Source: an uncultured Collinsella sp.
GTDB lineage: Bacteria; Actinomycetota; Coriobacteriia; Coriobacteriales; Coriobacteriaceae
Assembly (NCBI GenBank): GCA_900554595.1
Contig: USHZ01000026.1
Coordinates: 1 to 15,646 of the forward strand
Length of the DNA: 15,646 nt
Direction: 5' to 3'
The notes beneath the pieces are model-generated. The model was not told the DNA's origin and did no database searches. It saw only the letters and a program-made list of their open reading frames with translations. Shown one piece after another: positions 6,782 through 13,950 of this stretch; the stretch's first letter is position 1; each line of letters starts with the position of its first letter. The position numbers were made by a program, and so were the translations under genes.

Positions 6782-7621
6782 ATGGGAGCCGTCCACGTTC
6801 GCACGCCTAAGAACTTTGTGCTCGAGGAGCGCCTGGAGCGCTACGCCGATGCGATTGAGACGAACCCCGAGGCCTATGCCGGAGATTGGCGCGAGGCTTG
6901 CGCGCCAGTTGGCTGCAAGCCCTTCGAACACCTTCACCTGGATCTTGGCTGTGGCAAGGGAACGTACCTTGTAGAGCGCGCGGGCCACGAGCCAAACACC
7001 CTCTTTATCGGCATGGACCAGGAGCCCATCTGCATTGCCTATGCCGCGCAGAAAATCTGCGAGCAGGAGCTATCCAACGCACTCGTCCTGCCCCGAGGCG
7101 CCGCATCGCTGCCGCAGCTGTTTGCCGCAGGCGAGCTCGATGCCATTACCATTAACTTTCCCACGCCGCAGCCCAAGGCCAAGTACGCCAAAAAACGACT
7201 CGTCCATGTCGACCATTTGATGCTCTACCGCCCGCTCTTTGCAGCCAACGCCACCGTCACGCTGCGCACCGACAGCAAACCATTGCGCGATTACGCCCTG
7301 GGACAGTTTGCCGCGGCCGGCTACGACACGCTTTGGGTAAGTGACGACGTACGCCGCGACCATCCCGAGCATCCCGAGACCGAATATGAATGCCGCACGC
7401 GCGAGATGGGTGCCGTCGTCTATGGCATTTGCGCCACACCCTGCGCGCAGCCTAGCGATGAACAGCTCGCGGCGGGCCGCGCGCAGGAGCAAAGCCTTGC
7501 CTGCTACCTGCCCGATAACCTCGATGAGCTCACCTATGTACCTCTGGGCATGGAAGAAGCCGTCGAGAACTTTAAAAACCGCGCCCGCAAAGGCAAGAAG
7601 CGCCTGCCTCAGGAACGCTAG
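6782..7621 (+). CDS. trmB: TrmB-family tRNA (guanine-N7)-methyltransferase, with variant signature motif
   Basis: The 279-residue protein starts at an ATG with AAGGAG four bases upstream (6772-6777). SAM motif I is HLDLGCGKGTYL (51-62), followed by the FIGMDQEP acidic strand (75-82). The TrmB signature region is INFPTPQPKAKYAKKRLVH (124-142), followed by the family's T-x-Y-E motif as TEYECR (200-205). TrmB makes m7G46 in the tRNA variable loop using SAM. The usual F-P-D-P-W/H-x-K motif reads F-P-T-P-Q-P-K here, so the normally conserved aspartate is threonine. The lysine/arginine cluster after it is kept. The protein is somewhat longer than E. coli TrmB, with an extended C-terminus ending in a basic tail (FKNRARKGKKR). 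It could be the housekeeping enzyme of this lineage or a divergent paralogue. Confidence 0.85.
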   Translation: MGAVHVRTPKNFVLEERLERYADAIETNPEAYAGDWREACAPVGCKPFEHLHLDLGCGKGTYLVERAGHEPNTLFIGMDQEPICIAYAAQKICEQELSNALVLPRGAASLPQLFAAGELDAITINFPTPQPKAKYAKKRLVHVDHLMLYRPLFAANATVTLRTDSKPLRDYALGQFAAAGYDTLWVSDDVRRDHPEHPETEYECRTREMGAVVYGICATPCAQPSDEQLAAGRAQEQSLACYLPDNLDELTYVPLGMEEAVENFKNRARKGKKRLPQER

Positions 7622-7657
7622 TACCACGCGCCCATTTCCTGCATTTTCTCGCGCGCT

Positions 7658-7686
7658 GGCACCCCACGCCGCCGCTACGCCATAAT
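7658..7686 (+). promoter_or_regulatory. Weak candidate promoter for the DUF3516 helicase
   Basis: CATAAT (7681-7686) matches five of six bases of a -10 box and would give a leader of about 27 bases. The -35 region (GGCACC, 7658-7663) is poor. No strong ribosome site precedes the ATG at 7720; only GAGAGAAAG is present. Confidence 0.3.
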
Positions 7687-7719
7687 AGTTGGCGGACAAT
7701 CGCGAGAGAAAGCAAACAC

Positions 7720-10401
7720 ATGGCACAGACCACGACAGATATCGCCACCAGCACCGTCTCCGGCGCCGGAGCCGCCAGTTCATTCTCGGGCGGCACGGGA
7801 ACCGAAGCCGAGTTTGGCTCGCTCGGCGCGCTCTCCCCCACCTGGTGGGAGCCCGAGGACGGCAGTGAGCCCGAACCGTGGCTCACGCCCGATCAGGCCT
7901 TCGAGCGCTTCTTTGAATGGACGAGCGATCGCGGTATTGAGCTGTGGGACCACCAAGAAGAGGCCCTCATGGACCTGGCTGCCGGCGATCACGTCATTTT
8001 AGGCACACCGACCGGATCGGGTAAATCGCTCGTCGCGCTGGGCATGCTCTTTATGGGCATGGCACAGGGCAAACGCTGCTATTACACGGCCCCCATCAAG
8101 GCTCTGGTCAGCGAAAAGTTCTTCGACTTAGTACAGGTACTCGGCCGCGATAACGTCGGTATGATTACCGGCGACACGCATATCAACACCAAGGCGCCCG
8201 TCATCTGCTGCACGGCAGAGATCCTTGCTAACGACGCACTGCGCGAGGGCGAAGATGCCGACGTGGGCTGCGTCGCCATGGACGAGTTCCACTACTTTGC
8301 CGACCCCGATCGTGGTTGGGCCTGGCAGGTGCCGCTGCTCACCCTGCCCCACACGCAATTCATGCTCATGAGCGCCACGCTCGGCGATGTCACCGCGATT
8401 GCCGCCTCGCTCGAGGAACACACCGGCGCTACCTGCGACTTGGTTGTCGACGCCCCGCGTCCTGTTCCGTTGAGCTACGACTATGTGACGACCTCCCTCG
8501 AGGGCACGGTCGAGCTCGCCATGCGCCGCGGCGAGGCCCCGCTCTATATCGTGCACTTTAGCCAGGATGCCGCCCTTGCAACGGCGCAATCCCTCGCCAA
8601 TTTTGGCATCGCCAGCAAGGAGCAGCGCGAGGCCATTAAGGAAGCCGCCAAGGGCACGAGCTTCTCCACGGCCTTTGGCAAGATTCTCAAGCGCCTGCTC
8701 GGATGCGGCGTCGGCGTGCACCATGCCGGCATGCTGCCGCGCTATCGTCTACTGGTCGAGCGCCTGGCGCAGCAGGGCCTGCTGCCCGTCATCTGCGGCA
8801 CCGATACGCTCGGCGTCGGCATCAACGTACCCATCCACACCGTGGTGCTCACCGCGCTTACCAAGTTCGACGGCTACAAGATGCGTCGTCTGCGCGCCCG
8901 CGAGTTCCACCAGATCGCTGGTCGCGCCGGCCGCTCGGGCTTTGATACCGAGGGCATGGTGATTGCCGAGGCACCCGAGCACGAGATCGAGAACGCCAAG
9001 CTCATGGCCAAGGCGGGCGACGACCCCAAAAAACTCCGCAAGATTAAAAAGAAGAAGGCCCCCGAGGGCTTTGTCACCTGGAACAAGCAAACCTTTGAGC
9101 GCCTGATCGAGACGCAGCCCGAGACACTCAAGCCGCGCCTGCGCATCACGCACTCCATGGTGATCAGCGTGGTCGAGCAGGGCGGCGATGCCCGAGCCCG
9201 CGTACACGACCTCATCGAGACGAGTCTGCAGACCCCTGAGGAAAAGGCAAAGCTCGAGGTTCGTGCCGACGAGATCTTCGCCACGCTCATCGACTCCGGC
9301 GTCGTCGTACGCACCGAAGTGCCGCCCGCACCCGACGCTCCGGCTGACGCCGCGCCGGACATCGACTACGCACTGACGGTCGATCTGCCCGAGGACTTCG
9401 CGCTCGACCAGCCGCTCTCGCCGTTCTTACTTGCCGCATTGGAGCTGCTCGATCCCGAGAGCGAGACCTATACCATGGATCTGATCTCAATGGTCGAGGC
9501 AACGCTCGAGGATCCCAAGCAGGTGCTGCGCGCACAGGAGCGCGCAGCACGCGATCGCGCTATGGCCGAGATGAAAGCCGACGGCATTGAATATGAGGAG
9601 CGTCTGGAGCGCATTCAAGACGTCACGTATGAAAAGCCGCTCGAGGATTTGCTCGACGCCGCCTTTGACAAGTACTGCCAGGAAGTGCCCTGGGCCAACG
9701 ACTATCAGCTCTCTCCCAAGAGCGTCCTGCGCGATATGCTGGAGAGCGCGAGCGATTTTAAGGGCTACATTCAAAAGCTCGGCATCGCCCGCTCCGAGGG
9801 CATTTTGCTGCGCTACCTGGCAGAGGCCTATCGTTCGCTCGACCGCACCGTGCCCATCGAGAAGCGCGACGAACGCCTGCGCGACATTATCTCGTGGCTG
9901 GGCTTTGTGGTGCGCTCGGTGGACTCGAGCCTGGTGGACGAGTGGGAGAACGCCGGCAACCCCGCTGCACTCGACGCCGCACCGCCGCAGGGCATCGATG
10001 AAGTCGTGGCAGACCGCCGTGGCTGCACCCTGCTGGTGCGCAACGCACTCTTCCGCCGCGTGACCCTTGCCGCCCGCGAGCACATTCGCGACCTGGGCGA
10101 ACTCGACGACGACTGGGGCATGAGCGAGATCCGCTGGCAAAAGGCCCTCGATGCCTACCATGAGCAGCATGAGGAAATTCTCACCGACGGAGACGCCCGC
10201 AGTGCCGCGATGTTTTCCATCGATGAGTCCGACGAGAAGACCGCGCACGTATGGCACGTGCACCAGATCTTTGCCGACGAGGATGGCGACCACGATTTTG
10301 GCATCATGGGCGATGTCGATCTGGACGCCACGCAAGACGGCGGCGAGGTAATCTTCAAAAACTACCGCGTCGGCTTTATCGAGGACCTGCTCGAGAACTA
10401 G
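7720..10401 (+). CDS. DEAD/DEAH-box RNA/DNA helicase, Ski2-like, with DUF3516 C-terminal region
   Basis: The 893-residue protein has a full superfamily II motor. Walker A is GTPTGSGKS (95-103), Walker B is DEFH (188-191), motif III is SAT (218-220), and motif VI is QIAGRAGR (398-405), followed by SGFDTEG. The segment VHHAGMLPRYR is the Ski2-type motif IV/V neighbourhood. From about residue 460 to the end it matches the length and layout of actinobacterial helicases with a DUF3516 C-terminal region. That part is acidic and probably helical, with LRYLAEAYRSLDRTVP and the ending KNYRVGFIEDLLEN. These proteins are thought to act in RNA or DNA unwinding, but a precise function is not established. 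The N-terminal 40 residues are Ser/Gly/Ala-rich and probably disordered. It ends 20 bases before a strong bidirectional terminator. Confidence 0.9.
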   Translation: MAQTTTDIATSTVSGAGAASSFSGGTGTEAEFGSLGALSPTWWEPEDGSEPEPWLTPDQAFERFFEWTSDRGIELWDHQEEALMDLAAGDHVILGTPTGSGKSLVALGMLFMGMAQGKRCYYTAPIKALVSEKFFDLVQVLGRDNVGMITGDTHINTKAPVICCTAEILANDALREGEDADVGCVAMDEFHYFADPDRGWAWQVPLLTLPHTQFMLMSATLGDVTAIAASLEEHTGATCDLVVDAPRPVPLSYDYVTTSLEGTVELAMRRGEAPLYIVHFSQDAALATAQSLANFGIASKEQREAIKEAAKGTSFSTAFGKILKRLLGCGVGVHHAGMLPRYRLLVERLAQQGLLPVICGTDTLGVGINVPIHTVVLTALTKFDGYKMRRLRAREFHQIAGRAGRSGFDTEGMVIAEAPEHEIENAKLMAKAGDDPKKLRKIKKKKAPEGFVTWNKQTFERLIETQPETLKPRLRITHSMVISVVEQGGDARARVHDLIETSLQTPEEKAKLEVRADEIFATLIDSGVVVRTEVPPAPDAPADAAPDIDYALTVDLPEDFALDQPLSPFLLAALELLDPESETYTMDLISMVEATLEDPKQVLRAQERAARDRAMAEMKADGIEYEERLERIQDVTYEKPLEDLLDAAFDKYCQEVPWANDYQLSPKSVLRDMLESASDFKGYIQKLGIARSEGILLRYLAEAYRSLDRTVPIEKRDERLRDIISWLGFVVRSVDSSLVDEWENAGNPAALDAAPPQGIDEVVADRRGCTLLVRNALFRRVTLAAREHIRDLGELDDDWGMSEIRWQKALDAYHEQHEEILTDGDARSAAMFSIDESDEKTAHVWHVHQIFADEDGDHDFGIMGDVDLDATQDGGEVIFKNYRVGFIEDLLEN

Positions 10402-10421
10402 CCAAACATACTGGAACGGAA

Positions 10422-10463
10422 TAAAACGGGGCCGTTGGCACTATCGCCAGCGGCCCCGTTTTT
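10422..10463. terminator. Bidirectional intrinsic terminator between convergent genes
   Basis: Arms at 10426-10439 and 10446-10459 make a 14-bp stem with one G-T wobble and a six-base loop. Five T residues follow on the plus strand (10459-10463), and a T-run follows on the minus strand (from AAAA at 10423-10426). It can end both the DUF3516 helicase and the DUF2130 transcripts. Confidence 0.9.
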
Positions 10464-10480
10464 GCACTATCCGCTATGCC

Positions 10481-12238
10481 TTACTCGGCATCCTCGACCT
10501 CATACGAATCCGCCTCGGCTGGCTCATCGTTTGTCTCTGCCGCAGCCCCGCGTGCCTCGTCAAACGCCGCCTTCATGGTCTTGTTGCCCCACGTGAGCTT
10601 GCGAATGGTAAGATCGTCGGCTTTCTTGTTGGCAAGGCGCAGATTGTTCTCGGAGGACAGCAACGCCTCCTTGGTTTTCTGCAGATGGCTAATCGTCTTG
10701 TCGATCTCATCGATTGCCGTTTGGAACTTGCGGCTCGCGATCTCGTAGTTGCGGCCGAAATCGTTCTTGAACTTCTCCATCTTGGCTTCGAAGTTCGTGA
10801 CATCGATATTCTGCTGCTTGTACTCCGCCAGCTCCTGCTTATAGCGAAGCGAACCCATGGCGGCATTGCGCAGCAGCGTAATGATGGGAATGAAGAACTG
10901 CGGGCGGATCACATACATCTTCTCGTAGCGATAGCTCACGTCCACGATTCCCGCGTTGTAAAGCTCGCTCTCGGGCTCGAGCAGCGTGCAGAGCACCGCG
11001 TACTCACAGCCTTTCTGGCGACGATCGTGATCGAGTTTCTTAAAGAAGTCCTCGTTTTTATGCTTGGTCGCGGTCTCGTCGTTCTCGTTTTTCATCTCGA
11101 ACATAATCGAAATGACCTCGTTGCCGCTCGCGTCGCACTCACGGAAAATGAAGTCTCCCTTGGTGCCCTCGGATGCATCGTTATCTTTCTCGAAGTATGC
11201 ATTGGGAAACGCCGTCATGCGCAGACGGTTAAACTCGGTCTCGCAGTGCTGCTCGAGCGACTCGCCCACCATCTTGGTGGACAGGCGAACCTTCATGTCC
11301 TTAAGGCGCTCAATCTCTTCATCCTTGTAGCGGATCAACTCGTCGCTCACGCGCTTGGCCTGCGCAAGCTCAAGCTCGTGGGCTGCCTTGGCCTGTTCCT
11401 CGCGAGAATCGCGCACCGCCAGCTCGCTCGTCAGTTTGGCACGTGCCTCATCGCGCTCTCGCTCCGCCGCGGCGACCGCCTCTGACAGGTTCATTTTTGC
11501 CATCAGTTCCTGCTCGCGCAGCTGGGCACGCAGGCCCTCGGCCTCTTGCTCGGACTGAGCCTTTGCGGCGGAAAACTTCTCTTGCACCTTCGCGCGATAG
11601 TCAGTAAGCGCGCGCTCGGCCTCGCTGCGAGCGGCATCGAGCTCACGCTGCGACTCTGCCGCGGCGGCGGCAAGCGCCATCTCCTGGGCCTTGTCCGCCG
11701 CGGCGATCCTGGCCTGCAGCTCGGCAATCTGAGCGTCGCGCGCGGACAGGTCGTTTTGAGCAGCATTGCGTGCCGCCGCTTCGGCAAGCCTGGCTTCATC
11801 ATCTTTGCGCTCCAACTGCGCACGTAAATTGTCGATCTCGCGCTGAAGCTCGGCATTCTCCTTTTGAGCATCGGAACGGGCCTCAACCGCCGCGCGCTGA
11901 CTTGCACTCTCGCGCTCTGCGGCAGCGCTTTCGAGCTTGGCGCGCAGCTCGGCAAGCTCAGCGTCGCGCTTGGCAACCTCTTGTGCCAGCTGCTGAGCTG
12001 CAGCGTTCTTCTGCTCGACAAGCTGAGCGTCGCGCTGAGACTCTGCCTTTTGCAAAGCAGCCGTCGAGCGCGAGCGCTCAAGCTCCAGTGCCTGCTCGCC
12101 CTCGCGCTGGACCGCCTTCACGCGCTCATCCAGGTCGCGCGAAAACTCGGCATTGCGCACCTGCTTGACGATATCCGCATAACCGGACGCATCGACCTTA
12201 AAAACTTCGCCGCAATGCGGGCACTTGATCTCGTTCAT
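10481..12238 (-). CDS. DUF2130 protein: zinc-finger-like N-terminus, long coiled coil, nuclease-like C-terminal domain
   Basis: The 585-residue protein begins KCPHCGEVF (5-13), half of a zinc-ribbon-like site with C6 and C9. From about 25 to 325 it is a continuous charged, Ala/Glu/Arg-rich heptad-like coiled coil. The conserved DUF2130 domain follows (about 325-520). GDFIFRECDASGNEVISIMFEMKNE-type spacing puts D362 and E381-x-K383 in the arrangement of PD-(D/E)XK nucleases. LDHDRRQKGCEYAVLCT is another conserved block. The tail is acidic. DUF2130 proteins have no settled function. I infer a DNA- or RNA-associated, possibly nucleolytic, structural protein. The ribosome site GAGGAG lies seven bases before the ATG. 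The gene follows the terminator of the phosphoesterase gene, so it probably has its own promoter, which I could not define. Confidence 0.87.
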   Translation of the reverse strand: MNEIKCPHCGEVFKVDASGYADIVKQVRNAEFSRDLDERVKAVQREGEQALELERSRSTAALQKAESQRDAQLVEQKNAAAQQLAQEVAKRDAELAELRAKLESAAAERESASQRAAVEARSDAQKENAELQREIDNLRAQLERKDDEARLAEAAARNAAQNDLSARDAQIAELQARIAAADKAQEMALAAAAAESQRELDAARSEAERALTDYRAKVQEKFSAAKAQSEQEAEGLRAQLREQELMAKMNLSEAVAAAERERDEARAKLTSELAVRDSREEQAKAAHELELAQAKRVSDELIRYKDEEIERLKDMKVRLSTKMVGESLEQHCETEFNRLRMTAFPNAYFEKDNDASEGTKGDFIFRECDASGNEVISIMFEMKNENDETATKHKNEDFFKKLDHDRRQKGCEYAVLCTLLEPESELYNAGIVDVSYRYEKMYVIRPQFFIPIITLLRNAAMGSLRYKQELAEYKQQNIDVTNFEAKMEKFKNDFGRNYEIASRKFQTAIDEIDKTISHLQKTKEALLSSENNLRLANKKADDLTIRKLTWGNKTMKAAFDEARGAAAETNDEPAEADSYEVEDAE

Positions 12239-12296
12239 GGCAGCTCCTCGATGGACGCAAATTTCAACCGCCTACACTCTACCGCGCCGCACGGAC

Positions 12297-12331
12297 AAAA
12301 AAGGCGCCGCTGCCATAATGGCAACGGCGCC
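12297..12331 (-). terminator. Intrinsic terminator after the phosphoesterase gene
   Basis: Arms at 12303-12314 and 12320-12331 form a 12-bp GC-rich stem with one mismatch and a five-base loop. On the minus strand six T residues follow directly (12297-12302). This is a textbook rho-independent terminator 57 bases beyond the phosphoesterase stop. Confidence 0.88.
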
Positions 12332-12332
12332 A

Positions 12333-12383
12333 GAACCACCACGAAGGTGGCTGCCCCCTTTGCGGTAGCTCGTGTCGTGGTTC
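12333..12383. repeat. Nested inverted repeats between the phosphoesterase stop and its terminator
   Basis: GAACCAC (12333-12339) pairs with GTGGTTC (12377-12383). Inside lies a second hairpin that competes for the left arm, CCACC (12336-12340) with GGTGG (12346-12350). The arms overlap, so the two folds exclude each other. It lies in the 3' untranslated part of the phosphoesterase mRNA. Confidence 0.45.
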
Positions 12384-12388
12384 GAGAA

Positions 12389-12934
12389 TTACAGTCCAAA
12401 AAAGCCGAGGATCTGATCACGGCTTACGGGCTTGTAGTCGTTGGCATCGAGGCCGACATCGTAGCGAAAAATGGGGCGCTCGCGATCGCGGTTGCGTGCG
12501 TTGGTGCGGTCACCCCTGCTATGGATATGTCCGTGCAGCATGATGGCGCCGCGCGCCTTGCCATTCCAGCTGAGCATGGGGTAATGGCTCATCACCAGGC
12601 GATGACCCTTAGCGTAACCGGGAGCGACCTCCAGATAATCGCGCACCTCATCCCAAATCTGCGGTGCGTTCGGATCTTCCCAATCGCCGTCATGGTTACC
12701 GCGGATGAGCGTCACGTTCTTGCATTCGATACACTCGCGCAGGTGCACGGCATCCGCTAGGGGCAAACGATAGGTAAAGTCTCCCAGGATGTAGAGACGG
12801 TCATCCGCAGCCACGCACTCATTGATGGCATCGATGACCTTGCGATTCATCTCCTCGACCGAGCCAAACGGCCGGTCCATGTCGTGCAAGATATTCGCAT
12901 CGCCCAGGTGCAGGTCGGCGGTAAACCACATCAT
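12389..12934 (-). CDS. Calcineurin-like metallophosphoesterase
   Basis: The 181-residue protein has the complete set of metal-binding motifs of the calcineurin-like phosphoesterase fold: ADLHLGD (6-12, D7 and H9), GDF (51-53), RGNHDGD (78-84), MSHYP (115-119) and LHGHIHS (133-139). Two metal ions would be held by D7, H9, D52, N80, H116, H135 and H137. It is a compact, single-domain, probably cytoplasmic protein that hydrolyses phosphomono- or diesters; the substrate cannot be told. The short length and WFTADLHLGDANI start resemble the small phage and bacterial phosphoesterase subgroup. Two ATG codons are tandem at the start; the first (12934) has the better spacing to GAGG. A -10 box lies 41 bases upstream. 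It follows the 59-residue gene by 66 bases. Confidence 0.9.
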   Translation of the reverse strand: MMWFTADLHLGDANILHDMDRPFGSVEEMNRKVIDAINECVAADDRLYILGDFTYRLPLADAVHLRECIECKNVTLIRGNHDGDWEDPNAPQIWDEVRDYLEVAPGYAKGHRLVMSHYPMLSWNGKARGAIMLHGHIHSRGDRTNARNRDRERPIFRYDVGLDANDYKPVSRDQILGFFGL

Positions 12935-12974
12935 CGTCTATGTCCTCATTTCGCAACGCGTCAAACTCGTGCTA

Positions 12975-12980
12975 AGTATA
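12975..12980 (-). promoter_or_regulatory. Candidate -10 box for the phosphoesterase gene
   Basis: TATACT on the minus strand matches five of six -10 consensus bases and would start transcription near 12968, giving a leader of about 34 bases that contains GAGG. The -35 region is weak (TAACCG at 17-base spacing) and overlaps the end of the 59-residue gene. Confidence 0.45.
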
Positions 12981-13000
12981 CAGACACAGCGATGCGTCGG

Positions 13001-13180
13001 TTAGCCAAAGAGCCCGCCGAACAGACCTCGGCGGTGTTTGTCTTTCTTTTTCGACGCGTCACCCTGGGCGTTCTTGTCCTGCCGCTTCTTCCGGTCCTGC
13101 TCTAGCTCATCATCGTCGAGCAGCATATCCCACTCAAACGGGTCGTCCGTCAGATCGAACAGGCCATCGCCATCAAACAT
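13001..13180 (-). CDS. Small charged protein of unknown function (59 aa)
   Basis: I do not recognise a family. The N-terminal half is strongly acidic and aromatic (MFDGDGLFDLTDDPFEWDML, then LDDDELEQD). The second half is basic (RKKRQ, KKKDKHRR), and the protein ends with a doubled GLFG (GLFGGLFG). It looks like a short, probably unstructured protein or adaptor. The in-frame ATG at 13192 is less likely than the one at 13180, because GGAGG (13186-13190) lies five bases before 13180 and overlaps the upstream ATG. The gene starts 18 bases after the HIRAN gene stop and the pair probably shares one transcript. The good ribosome site and the tight fit between neighbours support it as a real gene. 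Confidence 0.7.
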   Translation of the reverse strand: MFDGDGLFDLTDDPFEWDMLLDDDELEQDRKKRQDKNAQGDASKKKDKHRRGLFGGLFG

Positions 13181-13198
13181 GACCGCCTCCATTGCCGA

Positions 13199-13525
13199 TT
13201 AGCGAGCATCCACCACATAGAGTCCAACGCGCACCTGATGCCACGGGCTGCGCTCGGGGGCAACCTGTTGCACACGGGCCTCAAATACGTACCCATGGCC
13301 GTAATACATCATCAAGGACAGCGGGCCGGCCTCGTTTCCCGGAACATAGCCGAGCTTGGTGTTGCCGTAGTAGATCGCAACCGCCTCGGGATCATGGGGA
13401 TTATCGCGCTCGGCACACAGCGTCAGCTTATCGCCCGCTTTAAGATCGCCCAAGACCAAGGCGCCATCGGCATACTGAAATCCTGCAATATGAAACGACA
13501 AAAGAACACGTGAAGGCTCGTACAT
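13199..13525 (-). CDS. HIRAN-domain protein
   Basis: The 108-residue protein is essentially one HIRAN domain. The opening SFHIAGFQYADG (10-21) is followed by LKAGDKLTLCAERDNPHDPE (28-47), then AVAIYY and KLGYVPGNEAG (57-67). The D-N-P-H-D-P-x-A-V-x-I pattern and the G-Y-V-P strand are the family hallmarks. In eukaryotic HLTF the HIRAN domain binds 3' ends of single-stranded DNA. Stand-alone bacterial versions are unstudied but are predicted to recognise DNA ends or damaged DNA. The start has AGAGGAGC upstream at good spacing. It leads a probable small operon with the 59-residue protein and perhaps the phosphoesterase. The C-terminal part lacks any additional domain. Confidence 0.88.
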   Translation of the reverse strand: MYEPSRVLLSFHIAGFQYADGALVLGDLKAGDKLTLCAERDNPHDPEAVAIYYGNTKLGYVPGNEAGPLSLMMYYGHGYVFEARVQQVAPERSPWHQVRVGLYVVDAR

Positions 13526-13761
13526 GGCAGCTCCTCTACCGGCCGGAATACCCGGCGTTTAACCTTATTGAGAAGTCTACGGGCCCGTGCGGACACAAAT
13601 TCATCCTGTCTGCGTCTTTCAATCGCTTGCCGCAACGCTTGCGCGACGGGACGCTTGCAGATAAGATAGGGACACGGATGGCACCCGTGGCAGCGGGTCT
13701 TGCCAACTCCGATACACGTTTTCATCGTGAGAAGTGGCCGTCTTCGCTTACGCGGGGGCGG
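13526..13761. other. Intergenic stretch without a convincing gene
   Basis: About 236 bases lie between the HIRAN start and the 27-residue peptide gene. A minus-strand reading frame from 13725 begins with a Cys-rich segment (KTRCHGCHPCPYLICKR) but lacks a ribosome site and runs about 100 bases into the HIRAN gene. The base composition is less biased than in neighbouring genes. The HIRAN promoter must lie here, but no clear -35/-10 pair stands out. Confidence 0.5.
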
Positions 13762-13845
13762 CTATTTCATTCGGCCGATAAACAGACCGAGTTCGATAGC
13801 CGCAATCAACAACGCCAATAACGAAATAACATCGCTTACGTTCAT
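13762..13845 (-). CDS. 27-residue hydrophobic peptide, possibly holin-like toxin type
   Basis: A short frame encodes 27 residues beginning MNVSDVISLLALL and ending LFIGRMK. It has a polar start, one hydrophobic helix interrupted by a glutamate (residue 18), and a basic tail. This layout resembles the holin-like or Fst/TxpA-like small membrane toxins of type I toxin-antitoxin systems, though the family call is inference. An AAGGGA ribosome site lies six bases before the ATG. That site forms the right arm of a perfect six-base inverted repeat (13853-13867, on the plus strand TCCCTT-CTA-AAGGGA), so it may be hidden in a hairpin. An in-frame TAG lies three codons before the ATG, so no longer version exists. 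A short membrane peptide without toxicity is an equal alternative. Confidence 0.55.
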   Translation of the reverse strand: MNVSDVISLLALLIAAIELGLFIGRMK

Positions 13846-13852
13846 ACCAAAT

Positions 13853-13867
13853 CCCTTCTAAAGGGAG
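13853..13867 (-). promoter_or_regulatory. Hairpin overlapping the peptide's ribosome binding site
   Basis: TCCCTT and AAGGGA arms with a three-base centre form a perfect inverted repeat. On the minus strand the downstream arm AAGGGA is the Shine-Dalgarno sequence for the 27-residue peptide. The structure could block ribosome access and thus limit translation. Confidence 0.5.
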
Positions 13868-13902
13868 TTGGCCCATCCGTGCTCCATAGCAGTAGTCTAA
13901 CG

Positions 13903-13949
13903 CAAAATGCGGGTAATAGGAACACTTGTTCGTATTACCCGCGATCTTT
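13903..13949. terminator. Strong intrinsic terminator after the aldehyde dehydrogenase gene
   Basis: Arms at 13909-13918 and 13933-13942 pair over ten bases. An inner five-base pairing (13920-13924 with 13927-13931) extends the stem past one G-G mismatch. On the minus strand ATTTTGCG follows; on the plus strand GATCTTTTC follows. It lies nine bases after the aldehyde dehydrogenase stop. Confidence 0.85.
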
Positions 13950-13950
13950 T

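Noticed and set aside
5809..6804. Minus-strand reading frame (331 codons) opposite the Trm9-like gene
   Set aside because: The plus-strand frame carries clear methyltransferase motifs and a ribosome site, while the antisense frame has none.
12330..12390. GGTTCGAG resembling a tRNA T-loop near 12379
   Set aside because: The flanking bases do not pair as a T-stem and no acceptor or anticodon arm can be formed.
13423..13725. Cys-rich minus-strand frame (100 codons) before the HIRAN gene
   Set aside because: No Shine-Dalgarno, a 103-base overlap with the well-supported HIRAN gene, and weak codon bias. The cluster of cysteines is curious but not enough.
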